NCBI RefSeq assembly: GCF_004135605.1
Contig: NZ_SDPT01000002.1
Location: 186,001-250,000 of the forward strand
Direction: 5' to 3'
From: Sphingomonas desiccabilis
Lineage (GTDB): Bacteria > Pseudomonadota > Alphaproteobacteria > Sphingomonadales > Sphingomonadaceae
DNA: 64,000 bases
Shown here: positions 25,090 through 33,788 of the stretch, in pieces
How positions within the stretch are numbered: position 1 is the first letter of the stretch
How the letters are laid out: the number at the start of each line of letters is the position of its first letter
Notes under the pieces: generated by a model
What the model was told of the DNA's origin: nothing
Database searches by the model: none
Seen by the model: only the letters and a program-made list of their open reading frames with translations
Made by a program: the position numbers and the translations under genes

Positions 25090-26751
25090 TCATGAACTCC
25101 GACGGATCATCGCTGGCGCGCTTGCGCGGACGATGGTGCGGGGAGGCGCACTCCACATCTGGCCGGGTCTGGCCACCGCGTACATCGCGCGTGACATCTC
25201 CTTCCATAAAGCGTTTGGATCGCCGTTCTTCGCGTACAGCATCGACATGCTGTGCGTGGCGCCTGGCACGTAGCGAATATCGGCGCGGCCGCCGACCTTG
25301 CGAAACGCGGCATCGAGCCGACGCACCGGGTCGTCGAGATAATAGGAATCGGCGGTTCCGACCACGACATGGACCTTGCCGTTCAGGTGTCTGCCCAGCC
25401 GCGACCAGTCGGCTTCGATCCGGTGCGCGATGTCGTAGCGCGCGCGCCAATAGGCGGCGACGGCAGGATCGACAGCGCCGGTGTTCCGGTCGAACAGAAA
25501 GGCGGGCTCGCCATCACCCCGGCGAGGCGAAAAGACCCATTCGAACGAGCGCAGCTGGCCGCCGCGGTGACCGAGCACGCGCTCGAGCCGGGCGGCTTGC
25601 TTGATCGTGCCGAGCACTTTGTCGTGATCGCGTTCAAGCGGGCGGGGTTTGCCGTCAGCGGCACGGTACAGGTTCGAGCCGGGCGCGTAGAGATCGACGC
25701 CAAGGAAGTCGTGGAAATCGACCGGGCCGGGGGCCGTTGCCCAGCTGCCGCCGAAGCGTTGCGGGTAGCGGACGATGGCCCACAGTGCGAACCAGCCGCC
25801 GGAGCTATGCCCCGTCAGAAAGCGACCGGACGGCTTGGCGTCCATCCTGTACTTGGCTTCAAGGGCGGGGATGACCTCGTCGACCAGCGCCTCGCCCCAC
25901 GGACCGTTGTTCACGCTGTCGGCGAATTCCGTCGTGCCGGTTGGGGACGAATGGTCAAGCGCGACCCAGATCATCGGCGGCATGGCGCCGGTCTCCATCA
26001 GGTGCCACATGCGCGAAAGCTGCTGGCCGGCCAGCTTGTGCCCTGTGCCGAACGCACCGGCCGTGTAGACGGTGGGATAGGTCGCACGCGAACTGGGGTC
26101 GTAGCCCGGCGGAGTCAGTACCCATGCGGCCACGGCCTGGCTCGCGCCACGAAAGCGCGTCAGCATTTTGGATGGAATGCGCTCATCGTGAAGGTGCGGG
26201 CGGGATGCGGCGATCTGCGCCGCCGCTACGGGCGGCAACCCGGTGATGTCGAACTGGTCCGTCTCCGGCGGCACGGCGTGATCGAGATGGAGGACCGGCG
26301 TCGATGAGAGCGGAAATTGCAGGGTGACGACCTTTGAGACGAGGTCACCCGGCCCCCGGCCGGCGAAGTTGTAGTCGCCGTTGCGATCGAGCACCGCCTG
26401 CACGCGGTAGGTGCCCGGCGCCAGCGTCGCGAAGCGTTCGGGAAACGCCTCGGTTTGCCCATCGATCGTCACGGATCCACGGGCTCCGAAGCCCGTCACA
26501 TCGCGTGCCGCGACCGCGACGTTCCCGCCGCGCGCCACGTCGACCGTGTCGTTCGTCATGTTCTCGCCCGTCGCAGGCTCGGCAAACACCAGCAGCCGGC
26601 CGCTCGCGTCCATGCCGGCGTCGAATTGCAGCGCAACTGCGATGCGCATGTCGGGCTCCGCAGCGCCGATGAGGAGCAAGGCTAATGCCGAACTCAGAAC
26701 AAGGCGGGTCGCCTGCGACACCGCCCCGAGGCGCACTGTTTCGCTGCTCAC
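25090..26751 (-). CDS. Exported PF00756-type esterase
   Basis: A 553-residue alpha/beta-hydrolase of the enterochelin-esterase/antigen-85 type. An N-terminal hydrophobic segment (about 15-30) suggests export, then an Ig-like beta domain (about 33-170). The catalytic domain has TPPGYDPSS, PMIWVALDHSSP, TGHSSGGWFALWA (nucleophile Ser) and PGATHSMSM (His). It starts with GTG at 26751 overlapping the racemase stop (GTGA), so translation is coupled; an internal ATG (MRIAVAL) would remove the export signal. Neighbours are an aspartyl protease downstream and a racemase upstream. Substrate unknown; feruloyl- or acyl-ester cleavage is possible. Confidence 0.87.
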   Translation of the reverse strand: MSSETVRLGAVSQATRLVLSSALALLLIGAAEPDMRIAVALQFDAGMDASGRLLVFAEPATGENMTNDTVDVARGGNVAVAARDVTGFGARGSVTIDGQTEAFPERFATLAPGTYRVQAVLDRNGDYNFAGRGPGDLVSKVVTLQFPLSSTPVLHLDHAVPPETDQFDITGLPPVAAAQIAASRPHLHDERIPSKMLTRFRGASQAVAAWVLTPPGYDPSSRATYPTVYTAGAFGTGHKLAGQQLSRMWHLMETGAMPPMIWVALDHSSPTGTTEFADSVNNGPWGEALVDEVIPALEAKYRMDAKPSGRFLTGHSSGGWFALWAIVRYPQRFGGSWATAPGPVDFHDFLGVDLYAPGSNLYRAADGKPRPLERDHDKVLGTIKQAARLERVLGHRGGQLRSFEWVFSPRRGDGEPAFLFDRNTGAVDPAVAAYWRARYDIAHRIEADWSRLGRHLNGKVHVVVGTADSYYLDDPVRRLDAAFRKVGGRADIRYVPGATHSMSMLYAKNGDPNALWKEMSRAMYAVARPGQMWSAPPRTIVRASAPAMIRRSS

Positions 26752-27479
26752 TTTGCGGTCCGCTGCGCTTCATCTCTGCCGGGAAGGTCCGAGAGCGCCT
26801 GATCGAGCGCCGCTGCCGCATGGAGCGCGGTGGTGTCGAAGAGTGGCACCGGGCTGTCCTCCTGCCCGACGAGCAGCATGATTTCGGTGCAGCCGAGGAT
26901 AATCGCCTGCGCACCATCCGCCACGAGACGCCCGATCACCATGCGATAGGCTTCGCGCGACGAGGGCTCGATGCGTCCGGCGACGAGTTCGTCATAGATG
27001 ATCCGGTGCACGGTCGAGCGGTCCGCCTCGCCCGGAACGATCACTTCCAGGCCGTGGATTCCGGTCAGCCGCCCCTTGTAGAAATCCTGCTCCATCGTGA
27101 AGGCGGTGCCGAGCAGGCCGACCTTCCGGAGCCCGGCGGCCGCGATCCGCTCCGCAGTCGGATCGGCGATGTGGATCAGCGGAATGCCGACGGCGCTCTG
27201 CACGTCGTCCGCCATCCGGTGCATGGTGTTGGTGCAGATCAGCAGCAGGTCCGCTCCGGCCGCCTCCAACCGCTGTGCGGCGTCCACCATCCGCTCGGCA
27301 AGGCGGCTCCAGTCGCCGGCATGTTGCAGCGCTTCGATTTCTGAGAAGTCGAACGACCAGAGCAGACATCGTGCCGAGGCCGTCGGGCCGAGGCGCGCGC
27401 GAACCCCTTCGTTGAGGAGGCGGTAATATTCCGCCGAGCTCTCCCAGCTCATGCCCCCAATCAGGCCGATCATGCGCAT
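26748..27479 (-). CDS. Aspartate/glutamate racemase family protein (YgeA-like)
   Basis: A 243-residue cofactor-independent amino-acid racemase of the Asp/Glu superfamily. The start IGLIGGMSWESSAEYYRLLN, the first catalytic Cys in LLICTNTMH and the second in ILGCTEIMLLV are all present, so both acid/base cysteines are intact. ATG 27479 overlaps the TGA of the preceding flavoprotein gene; a GTG three bases upstream is also possible. YgeA-type enzymes racemise several amino acids. Context (stress-run genes, secreted hydrolases) gives no clear substrate. Confidence 0.9.
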   Translation of the reverse strand: MRMIGLIGGMSWESSAEYYRLLNEGVRARLGPTASARCLLWSFDFSEIEALQHAGDWSRLAERMVDAAQRLEAAGADLLLICTNTMHRMADDVQSAVGIPLIHIADPTAERIAAAGLRKVGLLGTAFTMEQDFYKGRLTGIHGLEVIVPGEADRSTVHRIIYDELVAGRIEPSSREAYRMVIGRLVADGAQAIILGCTEIMLLVGQEDSPVPLFDTTALHAAAALDQALSDLPGRDEAQRTAK

Positions 27480-28864
27480 CACGCCTCTCCGCCCCAGGGT
27501 TGAAGATCGAGCAGCAACGTCGGGATCAGCTCGGAGACGGTGGGGTGGATCGGTACCGCCCAGCGAAGCTGCTCGACCGGTTGATCGGCGTTCATCATGT
27601 CCAGCACGCCATGGATCGCCTCGTCGCCCCCCGTACCCAGGATCGCGGCGCCCAAGATGCGACGCGTCTTCGCATCGGCGACGACCTTCATGAAGCCCAG
27701 TGTCTCGCCCTTTTCGACCGCACGGCCGACCCTCGTCATCGCGCGTTTCGCGTGCAGGAGCGGCCGGCCCGTCGCGAGGGCCTGTGCGTCCGTCATACCG
27801 ACGCGGCCGAGCGGCGGATCGGTGTAGAGCGCGTAGCCGGGGAGCCGCTGGCTGACGCGCCGGTCTTCCCCGTCGAGCAGGTTGGCGGCAACGATCTCGA
27901 AATCATTGTAGGCCGTGTGGGTGAAAGCGCCGCGACCATTGCAGTCGCCGAGCGCCCAGACTCCAGGAGCGCTGGTTTGCAGTCGGTCGTCGACGGTGAT
28001 GTACCCTCGCGCATCGACCTCAATGCCGGCGGCGTCCAGTCCGAGGTCATCGGTGTTCGGTCGTCGTCCAACCGCCATCAGCACATGGCTGGCCAGAACG
28101 GGCTGCGCGTCCTGGGTGCAATCGATGCGCACCTCGACATCGTCCCCGTTGCGCGCGAAGCCGATGCAGTCCGCGTCCGTCCGGACCGAGATGCCCTCCG
28201 CCTCAAGGATGTCGCGCATGCCGTGGGACACGTCTTCGTCCTCGCGCGCGATCAGCCGGCTCGCTCGCTCGACCACCGTGACCGCCGCGCCGAAGCGGCG
28301 ATACATCTGCGCGAACTCCAGTCCGATGTAGCTGCCGCCGATCACGACCAGATGTCGGGGCAGCGTATCGAGCGCCACCATGTCGGTGTTGGTCAGGATC
28401 GGAACCTCGTCGATGCCCGGCATGTCCGGCACGACCGCGCGACCGCCGACATTGATGAAGATGCGGGGCGCCGTCAGCCGCTCACCTTCGACAGCGACAA
28501 CGTTGGGGGCTTCGAAGCGCGCATGACCACGGATCAGCTCCACATTGGCCATGCCGAACAGCCAGTTCTCGTTTCCGGCGCGGCCATCCCGGATGATCTT
28601 GGCCGCTCGGGCCGCCACCGCCTTTATGTCCACTGCGATCGCGCCGCCGACGTCGAAGCCGTACTCCACGCCGCGCCGGGCGGTATGGATCGCGTAGGCG
28701 CTCGCCACCAGCGTCTTCGTCGGCCTGCAGCCGGTGTTGACGCAGGTGCCGCCAACCAGGTGCCGCTCGAGGATGGCGACGGATTGGCCCGCCTCGCTCA
28801 GACGAGCGGCGAGCGCAGGTCCCGCCTGGCCGGCACCGATGATGATCGCGTCGAAGCTGCGCAT
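27479..28864 (-). CDS. FAD-dependent pyridine nucleotide-disulfide oxidoreductase (mercuric reductase-like)
   Basis: A 461-residue class I flavoprotein disulfide reductase. FAD motif IIGAGQAGPALAARLSEAG, redox-active cysteine pair in GGTCVNTGCRPTKT, NAD(P) motif VVIGGSYIGLEFAQMY and C-terminal HPTVSE (catalytic His-Glu of the partner subunit) are all visible. The CVNTGC-RPTKT variant marks the mercuric-reductase/RclA-like group of oxidoreductases, but no MerA N-terminal metal domain or C-terminal Cys pair is present, so mercury reduction is not implied. ATG 28864 replaces a longer frame without family match. It sits between ohr and the racemase. Confidence 0.88.
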   Translation of the reverse strand: MRSFDAIIIGAGQAGPALAARLSEAGQSVAILERHLVGGTCVNTGCRPTKTLVASAYAIHTARRGVEYGFDVGGAIAVDIKAVAARAAKIIRDGRAGNENWLFGMANVELIRGHARFEAPNVVAVEGERLTAPRIFINVGGRAVVPDMPGIDEVPILTNTDMVALDTLPRHLVVIGGSYIGLEFAQMYRRFGAAVTVVERASRLIAREDEDVSHGMRDILEAEGISVRTDADCIGFARNGDDVEVRIDCTQDAQPVLASHVLMAVGRRPNTDDLGLDAAGIEVDARGYITVDDRLQTSAPGVWALGDCNGRGAFTHTAYNDFEIVAANLLDGEDRRVSQRLPGYALYTDPPLGRVGMTDAQALATGRPLLHAKRAMTRVGRAVEKGETLGFMKVVADAKTRRILGAAILGTGGDEAIHGVLDMMNADQPVEQLRWAVPIHPTVSELIPTLLLDLQPWGGEA

Positions 28865-28913
28865 GGTGAGAATACCTTGATCGTGTTGGCACGAGGCCGT
28901 GTGTCGAAGGTGA

Positions 28914-28937
28914 CGGGCCTGCACGGGAGCAGGCCCG
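28914..28937. terminator. Hairpin between ohr and flavoprotein gene
   Basis: A perfect 9-bp stem CGGGCCTGC/GCAGGCCCG (28914-28922, 28929-28937) with a six-base loop lies eight bases beyond the ohr stop. No T-run follows in the direction of transcription. It may attenuate read-through and split the long run into two units. Confidence 0.55.
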
Positions 28938-28944
28938 ACTGAGA

Positions 28945-29370
28945 TCAGATCACGCTGAGGTGCACGTCAATGTTGTCGCGCGTCGCGTTCGAATACGGGC
29001 AGGTCTGGTGCGCGGCCTCGGCCAGCCGTTGCGCATCGCCACGATCCAGGCCGGGAAGCGATACGGCAAGCTCGACTTCCAGGCCGAAGCCGCCTTCGGA
29101 TCGCATGCCGATCCCGACCGTGGCCGTAACCGTCGCATCCGCCGGCACCTGGAGCTTGCGCTGGCCTGCAGCGAACTTCAGCGCACCCAGGAAGCAGGCC
29201 GAATATCCTGATGCGAACAGCTGCTCGGGGTTCGTCCCTTCGCCACCGGTCCCACCAAGTTCCTTCGGCGTGGAGAGTTGCAGGTCGAGCTTCCCGTCTT
29301 CGGTGTGGGTGCGGCCGTCTCGGCCTCCGGTCGCGGCAGCGGTGGTGCGATACTTGACGTCGACAGACAT
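28945..29370 (-). CDS. ohr: Organic hydroperoxide resistance protein Ohr (OsmC family)
   Basis: A 141-residue Ohr peroxidase that reduces organic hydroperoxides using two cysteines and a lipoyl/dihydrolipoyl donor. The peroxidatic Cys in FASGYSACFLGAL and the resolving Cys in HQTCPYSNATR are both in place, as is the N-terminal TAAATGGRDGRTHTEDGKLDL strand block. Length is typical. No ohrR (MarR-type) regulator is next to it; instead the gene follows an ECF sigma/anti-sigma pair and a DUF308 gene on the same strand, which suggests sigma-dependent control. Confidence 0.95.
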   Translation of the reverse strand: MSVDVKYRTTAAATGGRDGRTHTEDGKLDLQLSTPKELGGTGGEGTNPEQLFASGYSACFLGALKFAAGQRKLQVPADATVTATVGIGMRSEGGFGLEVELAVSLPGLDRGDAQRLAEAAHQTCPYSNATRDNIDVHLSVI

Positions 29371-29430
29371 GGTTCAATCCCTTTGTGAGACACCGCAGGC
29401 CCTTGCTGCGGCGGATGGTCGGACCCTTGC

Positions 29431-30012
29431 TCAGGCTGTCACAGCTTCGGAGCGGCGACGCGCGTCGCTGACCGTCAGCGAGATAGCCGAGACGAGGAAG
29501 TAGAAGGCGCCGAACGCCGCATAGGGTGCGATGTCAGCGATGCTGACCGGCGCGGCGCCGGCCGCCTTGCTGAGCATGTGCGTCCCGGCGAGGCCCGACT
29601 GGGCACCGCTCAGGATCATCGCCCATTGTGCGCCATAGGACTTCCAGCGCCGCACGCCGGTGATGAGCTGGAAAAGGCCCGACAGCACGGCCCAGACGCC
29701 GAAGATCTGAAGAATCGCGTGCATGCCATGCGGAAGGGTCGCTGCGACGGCGACTGCGGTCACCACGCTGACGACGAAGTTCAGCATCTGGCTCTTGTTT
29801 TTGGCCAGACCGCCGCTCCGGCTGGCGTCGAGATAGTTCGCCAAGGCGTCCCAGGCTGGATACGCGACGAGCATCACAGCGGCCAGCTGGGGCATGCTTC
29901 TTCCGACGGTAAACGCGAGCGCGACCCAGACGGCGGATACCGCGAAGCGCAGATAGTAATAGGACTTGAGCCAGTCCCGGTCGGGAGCCTTCGCTTGCGT
30001 GGTGGTCGTCAT
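29431..30012 (-). CDS. DUF308-like polytopic membrane protein
   Basis: A 193-residue inner-membrane protein with about six hydrophobic helices arranged in pairs (for example AVSAVWVALAFTVGRSM, NFVVSVVTAVAVAATL, IFGVWAVLSGLFQLITGVRRW, YAAFGAFYFLVSAISLTV). The GVWAVLSGLFQLITGVRRWK segment resembles the DUF308/HdeD acid-resistance family. ATG 30012 (MTTTTQAKAPDRDW) is chosen because the upstream extension is non-homologous and Arg-rich. It lies 60 bases upstream of ohr and about 110 downstream of nrsF, inside the sigma-led run. Function unknown, probably envelope stress. Confidence 0.75.
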   Translation of the reverse strand: MTTTTQAKAPDRDWLKSYYYLRFAVSAVWVALAFTVGRSMPQLAAVMLVAYPAWDALANYLDASRSGGLAKNKSQMLNFVVSVVTAVAVAATLPHGMHAILQIFGVWAVLSGLFQLITGVRRWKSYGAQWAMILSGAQSGLAGTHMLSKAAGAAPVSIADIAPYAAFGAFYFLVSAISLTVSDARRRSEAVTA

Positions 30013-30121
30013 GGCAGGTTTCCTTCTGTTACGAGGGCGCACGTCTCTCTTCCCGGAATGCGGGTGGGTTGGTGACCGGTTTCGACGAAGCGCGGCGTGA
30101 GGTCGGCCGCGCCGGATCAGG

Positions 30122-30763
30122 CTAGAGGCGGAAGCGTCGCGGCAGGCGCCATCGCGCCGCGCCAGCCACGGCGGCGCAGCCAACGCTGTACCAGACGACC
30201 ACGTAGAGCGGGTCGTTGAACGGGCAGCAGAACGCGAAGACAAAGGCTCCGCAGGCACCTGCGGCGATCCCCGAGGCGAGTGCGCTGAGCCTGGGCTGGG
30301 TCGGCGCAGCCCTCCGCATCAGGGCGCCCAATAGCGCTGCGATCGGCAGCGAGAGCACGAAGATGGACGTCGCGCACTTCACGCCGCTTGCCGGGTCGAT
30401 GCGATCCAGCAACGCCCGGTCGCTGACGCCTTCGGGCGCGACGAACGCGCTGGCAGCGATGGCCAGCACCGCAACCGCGCAGGCAAGCATCAGTCCCTGC
30501 CGAGGCCGCGCCGTAGGCGAGAAGGATCGAACCGCGAGCACGCAGGCGAACACGGCCAGAAGGCCAAGGCTTCCCACCCGCCACATCAGATAGGGCGAGC
30601 CGGCCACATGGTTCATGTCCGGTCGCATCACGCCCAGGGAAAGGAACAGCGCGAGTTCCACCGCACACAACGCCAGGACCAGTGCGCCTTCCCGCACCAT
30701 GCTGCGGCGCCGGACGGGCGCGAGCTCGGAAGACAGGCCGGAGATCAGGGCTTCATTCGACAT
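30122..30763 (-). CDS. nrsF: NrsF-like (DUF1109) membrane anti-sigma factor
   Basis: A 213-residue membrane protein with about six transmembrane helices after a short cytoplasmic N-terminus (LISGLSSELAPVRR), the pattern of DUF1109/NrsF. In Caulobacter NrsF holds the ECF sigma factor SigF inactive at the membrane until heavy-metal or oxidative stress. Two cysteines near the C-terminal helices (FAFCCPF) fit the metal- or redox-sensing cysteines described for NrsF. ATG 30763 overlaps the end of the sigma gene by 11 bases, so the pair is translationally coupled. Confidence 0.88.
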   Translation of the reverse strand: MSNEALISGLSSELAPVRRRSMVREGALVLALCAVELALFLSLGVMRPDMNHVAGSPYLMWRVGSLGLLAVFACVLAVRSFSPTARPRQGLMLACAVAVLAIAASAFVAPEGVSDRALLDRIDPASGVKCATSIFVLSLPIAALLGALMRRAAPTQPRLSALASGIAAGACGAFVFAFCCPFNDPLYVVVWYSVGCAAVAGAARWRLPRRFRL

Positions 30764-31364
30764 CGGGGGTCTTCTCAATCAATGCCGTGAGGCGGGCGAG
30801 GCCACGGTGGATGTTCATCTTCACGGCCGAGGGGGAGAGGCCGATTTGGCCTGACGCGTCCTCGATGCTGTAGCCCTGCACCTTGACCAGCAGGATGGCC
30901 TGGGCCTGTGCCGGGCGGAGTTCCTCAAGAAGGCTGGCAAGCACGGAAGCGCTGATCACCGACGCCTCGTGATCCCCCACCGGAATGTCCTCGGACAGTT
31001 CGTCGATCGGGCGCCGCGCCAGGCTGCGCAACTGGTCGACCCACTTGTTCTTGGCGATGGCTGCCAGCCAGGGTCCGAATGGGTAGTGCGGATCGTAGGT
31101 ATGGCGCCGCCGGTGAATTGCGAGCAGCGTTTCCTGGACGGCATCGTCCACGTCGCCCGGCGGCAGGCGCCGCTCGAAGTAGCGCGTGAGCCATTCCGAT
31201 GTCTCCCCGAGCAACCGTCGATACGCACCGCCATGACCATTCTGGGCAGCCTCCATCAGGCTGCCCCAGCTGTCTGGCGTCGTTCGCGACGGCCGCTCAC
31301 GCGGGAGCGGCGTCGCGCCAGACGACGGCCCTGAGATGATTCTCGACAGGAAGTTCGAGCGCAT
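30753..31364 (-). CDS. ECF-family RNA polymerase sigma factor (SigF-like)
   Basis: A 203-residue ECF sigma factor. Region 2 reads YFERRLPPGDVDDAVQETLLAIHRRRHTYDP and PFGPWLAAIAKNKWVDQLR; region 4 reads LRPAQAQAILLVKVQGYSIEDASGQIGLSPSAVKMNIHRGLARL, with the helix-turn-helix intact. An extra 35-residue basic N-terminus precedes region 2, so a start at the internal Met (MEAAQNGHGG) is possible. It is first in a minus-strand run with nrsF, DUF308, ohr and others, and is probably self-regulated. I could not identify a convincing SigF promoter by eye. Confidence 0.9.
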   Translation of the reverse strand: MRSNFLSRIISGPSSGATPLPRERPSRTTPDSWGSLMEAAQNGHGGAYRRLLGETSEWLTRYFERRLPPGDVDDAVQETLLAIHRRRHTYDPHYPFGPWLAAIAKNKWVDQLRSLARRPIDELSEDIPVGDHEASVISASVLASLLEELRPAQAQAILLVKVQGYSIEDASGQIGLSPSAVKMNIHRGLARLTALIEKTPDVE

Positions 31365-31460
31365 GATCTCTTATTCGCGCGCCGCGCGATGTTGGTCACT
31401 CCACGTCGAAGTTTTCTGTCACAGGCTCTACTGCGTCAGGGGAACGCGTGAGGATATGAG

Positions 31461-32321
31461 ATGGAATGGAGCGACGTCCGTATCTTTCTGGCCGTCGTGC
31501 GGGCCGGCACGCTGGGCGGCGCCGCGCGTGCGCTGCGTCTCAGCCATCCCACGGTCGGGCGGCGCCTGCGCGCGCTCGAGGAGGCGACGGGACAGACGCT
31601 GTTTCAGAGAACCGCCGATGGCTTCATCCTGACGGAGGAGGGAGGCGCCATTGTCGCGCTGGCGGAGCAGATGGAGGAGGGCGCGCTGGCGATGGAGCGG
31701 CGGCTTGCCGGGCAGGAGCAGGCCCTGCGTGGCTCGCTGCGCATCTCCTCGGCCGATTGGTTCGGCGCCTATGTCCTGCCCCCGATCCTCCTCGACTACA
31801 CGAACGCCTATCCGGGCGTCGATGTCGAGATCCTGACGGGAACGCGCCTCTTCAGCCTTGCTCAGCGGGAGTCGGACATCGCGTTCCGGATCGTGCCCTT
31901 CGACAACGCCGACATCGTGCAACGGCGGCTCGCCCGCTTGAACTACGGCGTGTACGTCGCCGCCAACGCACCCGAGCCGGTTTTCGGCGACGGGACGGGC
32001 TTTCGCCTGATTACCCACGACACTTCGACGGGGCAGTTCCCCGATATCGCCTGGCTTGCCGAGAGCTTTCCAAACGCGGCGCCGGTCCTGCGTTCGAACA
32101 ACCGGAACGTGCAGGCGCGCATGTGCCGGCAGGGTGTCGGCATTGCCGTCCTGCCCCGCGCCGTCGGCAACAATGTCCCCGGGCTGAGTCTGCTGGACCT
32201 TCCGTCAGAGCCGCCCAGTCGCGACATCTGGATGGGCTATCATCGCGACCTGAAGCACCTGCAGCGCCTGCGCGCGTTCGTCGAGGTGGTAGAGGATCAC
32301 CTGCGGGAGGTGCTGCCCTGA
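31461..32321 (+). CDS. LysR-family transcriptional regulator
   Basis: A 286-residue LysR regulator. The DNA-binding domain reads VRIFLAVVRAGTLGGAARALRLSHPTVGRRLRALEEATGQTLF (about 5-65), and the effector domain begins LRISSADWFGAYVLPPIL. It is divergent from the ECF sigma gene and convergent with the VOC gene (one base apart). The likely targets are the catabolic-looking genes 32323-35745, but the sigma run is also adjacent. It resembles the single-domain LysR group with short C-termini. Confidence 0.9.
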   Translation: MEWSDVRIFLAVVRAGTLGGAARALRLSHPTVGRRLRALEEATGQTLFQRTADGFILTEEGGAIVALAEQMEEGALAMERRLAGQEQALRGSLRISSADWFGAYVLPPILLDYTNAYPGVDVEILTGTRLFSLAQRESDIAFRIVPFDNADIVQRRLARLNYGVYVAANAPEPVFGDGTGFRLITHDTSTGQFPDIAWLAESFPNAAPVLRSNNRNVQARMCRQGVGIAVLPRAVGNNVPGLSLLDLPSEPPSRDIWMGYHRDLKHLQRLRAFVEVVEDHLREVLP

Positions 32322-32322
32322 C

Positions 32323-32853
32323 TCAGTCCTCGTCCTGCCACCTGCGCAGGTCGGTCTGGTCATGATAGGCCATGCGGTCCGGCGTGGTGATGAATTCCAC
32401 GGTCGTGCCCCAGGGCATGCGGCAGTAGCACACCTTGTTTCCAGGTCCCCGCTCGGTCGCATAGGGAATGGCGCGCGGCACGGTGAGGGGAGTGCCTCCC
32501 GCCTTTTCGAAGCGCGCGACCGATCCGTCGATGTCGTCCGTGTACAGCGCGAAGTGGGTGATGCCGAAGTCGCTTGCCCGGATCGGCTGGGCCTGTTCGG
32601 GGCCGTGCATCTCGAAGAGCTCGATGTCGGGTCCGGTTCCGATCCTGACCATCGCTTGCGCGCGCACGACCGTTCCCGGAAAGGCGCCGACGGCGCGTTC
32701 GAATTCGGGTCCCTGCCGCGGCGGATCCTGCGGTCCGAACGACTGGTAGATCAGCTGGGCACCGAAGGCGTTCTCCAGGAATGCCTTTGCGGCTTCGATG
32801 TCGGGCACGGTGATACCGATATGATTGACACCGCGGATGACAGGTGCGGTCAT
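32323..32853 (-). CDS. VOC-superfamily (glyoxalase-fold) protein
   Basis: A 176-residue vicinal-oxygen-chelate protein with two beta-alpha-beta-beta-beta halves. Candidate metal ligands are the His in GVNHIGITVPD, the Glu in DIELFEMHG, the His in GITHFALYTDD and the Glu in TTVEFITTP, the usual H/E/H/E pattern of an active VOC enzyme. It is last in the EthD-SDR-SDR-hydrolase-VOC unit. It could be a dioxygenase, a lyase or an isomerase; the family alone does not decide. Confidence 0.85.
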   Translation of the reverse strand: MTAPVIRGVNHIGITVPDIEAAKAFLENAFGAQLIYQSFGPQDPPRQGPEFERAVGAFPGTVVRAQAMVRIGTGPDIELFEMHGPEQAQPIRASDFGITHFALYTDDIDGSVARFEKAGGTPLTVPRAIPYATERGPGNKVCYCRMPWGTTVEFITTPDRMAYHDQTDLRRWQDED

Positions 32854-32888
32854 GAGAATCCTCCTTCATGTTGGTTGATCGCGAGGTC

Positions 32889-33737
32889 TCAACTGGCTTT
32901 GAGGAAATCGATCAGCGCGGTCGCGACTTCGTCCGGCCGCTCGTCGGCGACATAGTGGCTGCACCGCGCGATCGAGCCGCCCGTCACATTGCTGGCGAAC
33001 TCCCGGAGCATCGGCACCATCTGTGCGCCGAAGCGCTGGTCGCCGCCGAGGCCAAGCACCGGGATTTCGAGGGAGCGCTTCTTGTACTCAAGCGCAGCCG
33101 CATGATCCTCGGCGAGGGTGCGATACCATTCCATGCCCCCGCGCGTTCGGCCAGGAAGCGCCATCGCTTTGGCGTAGATCTCGAGGTTCGCCGGATCGAA
33201 GCTGCCGTGGTCGTAGAACCGCTCGGCCATGAACGCCGAGACATAGTCGTATTCACGGCCGTGGATCAGCCGCTCGGGCAGGTCCCGGCTCCCATGGAAG
33301 CCGAAGTGCCAGAGCCTTGCGGTCGTCGCCTCCCAACCGCTCCAGCCTGGCAGCGGCACATCGAGGACGGCCAGGTGGGTGATGGCCTCCCGATAGATCA
33401 CGGCCTGCGGCAGGGCTACCATGCCGCCGATGTCATGGCCGCACACGGCGTAGCGGTCGTGCCCCAGCGCAACCATGACCTCGTGCGCGTCGCGCGCCAT
33501 GGTCGCCTTGTCGTATCCGCCCTGGGGACAATCGGAAAAGCCCGCGCCGCGCAGATCGATGGCCACCACGCGGAAAAGCCCGGCCAGCAGCGGCATCACA
33601 TGGTGCCATTCCCACCAGGTTTCCGGCCAGCCGTGCAGCAGCAGGATCGGCAAGCCCGAGCCTCCCGTGACGGTGTTGATCTGGATGCCGTTCACCGGCA
33701 CCCGTTGCTGGGTAAATCCCTTCAAGGCTGCGATCAT
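32889..33737 (-). CDS. Alpha/beta-hydrolase, epoxide hydrolase/haloacetate dehalogenase-like
   Basis: A 282-residue alpha/beta-hydrolase. The oxyanion motif LLLHGWPETWWEWHH and nucleophile elbow VCGHDIGGMVA (Asp, not Ser) mark the epoxide-hydrolase/dehalogenase group; the catalytic His lies in ARCSHYVADERPDEV. The cap region contains WHFGFHG and a Tyr-rich YDYVSAF that could supply the ring-opening tyrosines. It lies in the same unit as two SDRs, EthD and VOC proteins, compatible with degradation of an epoxide, lactone or halogenated compound. Confidence 0.87.
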   Translation of the reverse strand: MIAALKGFTQQRVPVNGIQINTVTGGSGLPILLLHGWPETWWEWHHVMPLLAGLFRVVAIDLRGAGFSDCPQGGYDKATMARDAHEVMVALGHDRYAVCGHDIGGMVALPQAVIYREAITHLAVLDVPLPGWSGWEATTARLWHFGFHGSRDLPERLIHGREYDYVSAFMAERFYDHGSFDPANLEIYAKAMALPGRTRGGMEWYRTLAEDHAAALEYKKRSLEIPVLGLGGDQRFGAQMVPMLREFASNVTGGSIARCSHYVADERPDEVATALIDFLKAS

Positions 33738-33788
33738 GATCGCCCTCCAGTCAGGTGTTGACGTTCAAACGGGGTTCGCGATCACCGT

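Noticed and set aside
31365-31460. SigF-type promoter (GTAACC ... CGAA) upstream of the sigma gene
   Set aside because: Only weak partial matches were seen on the minus strand; not enough to call a promoter.
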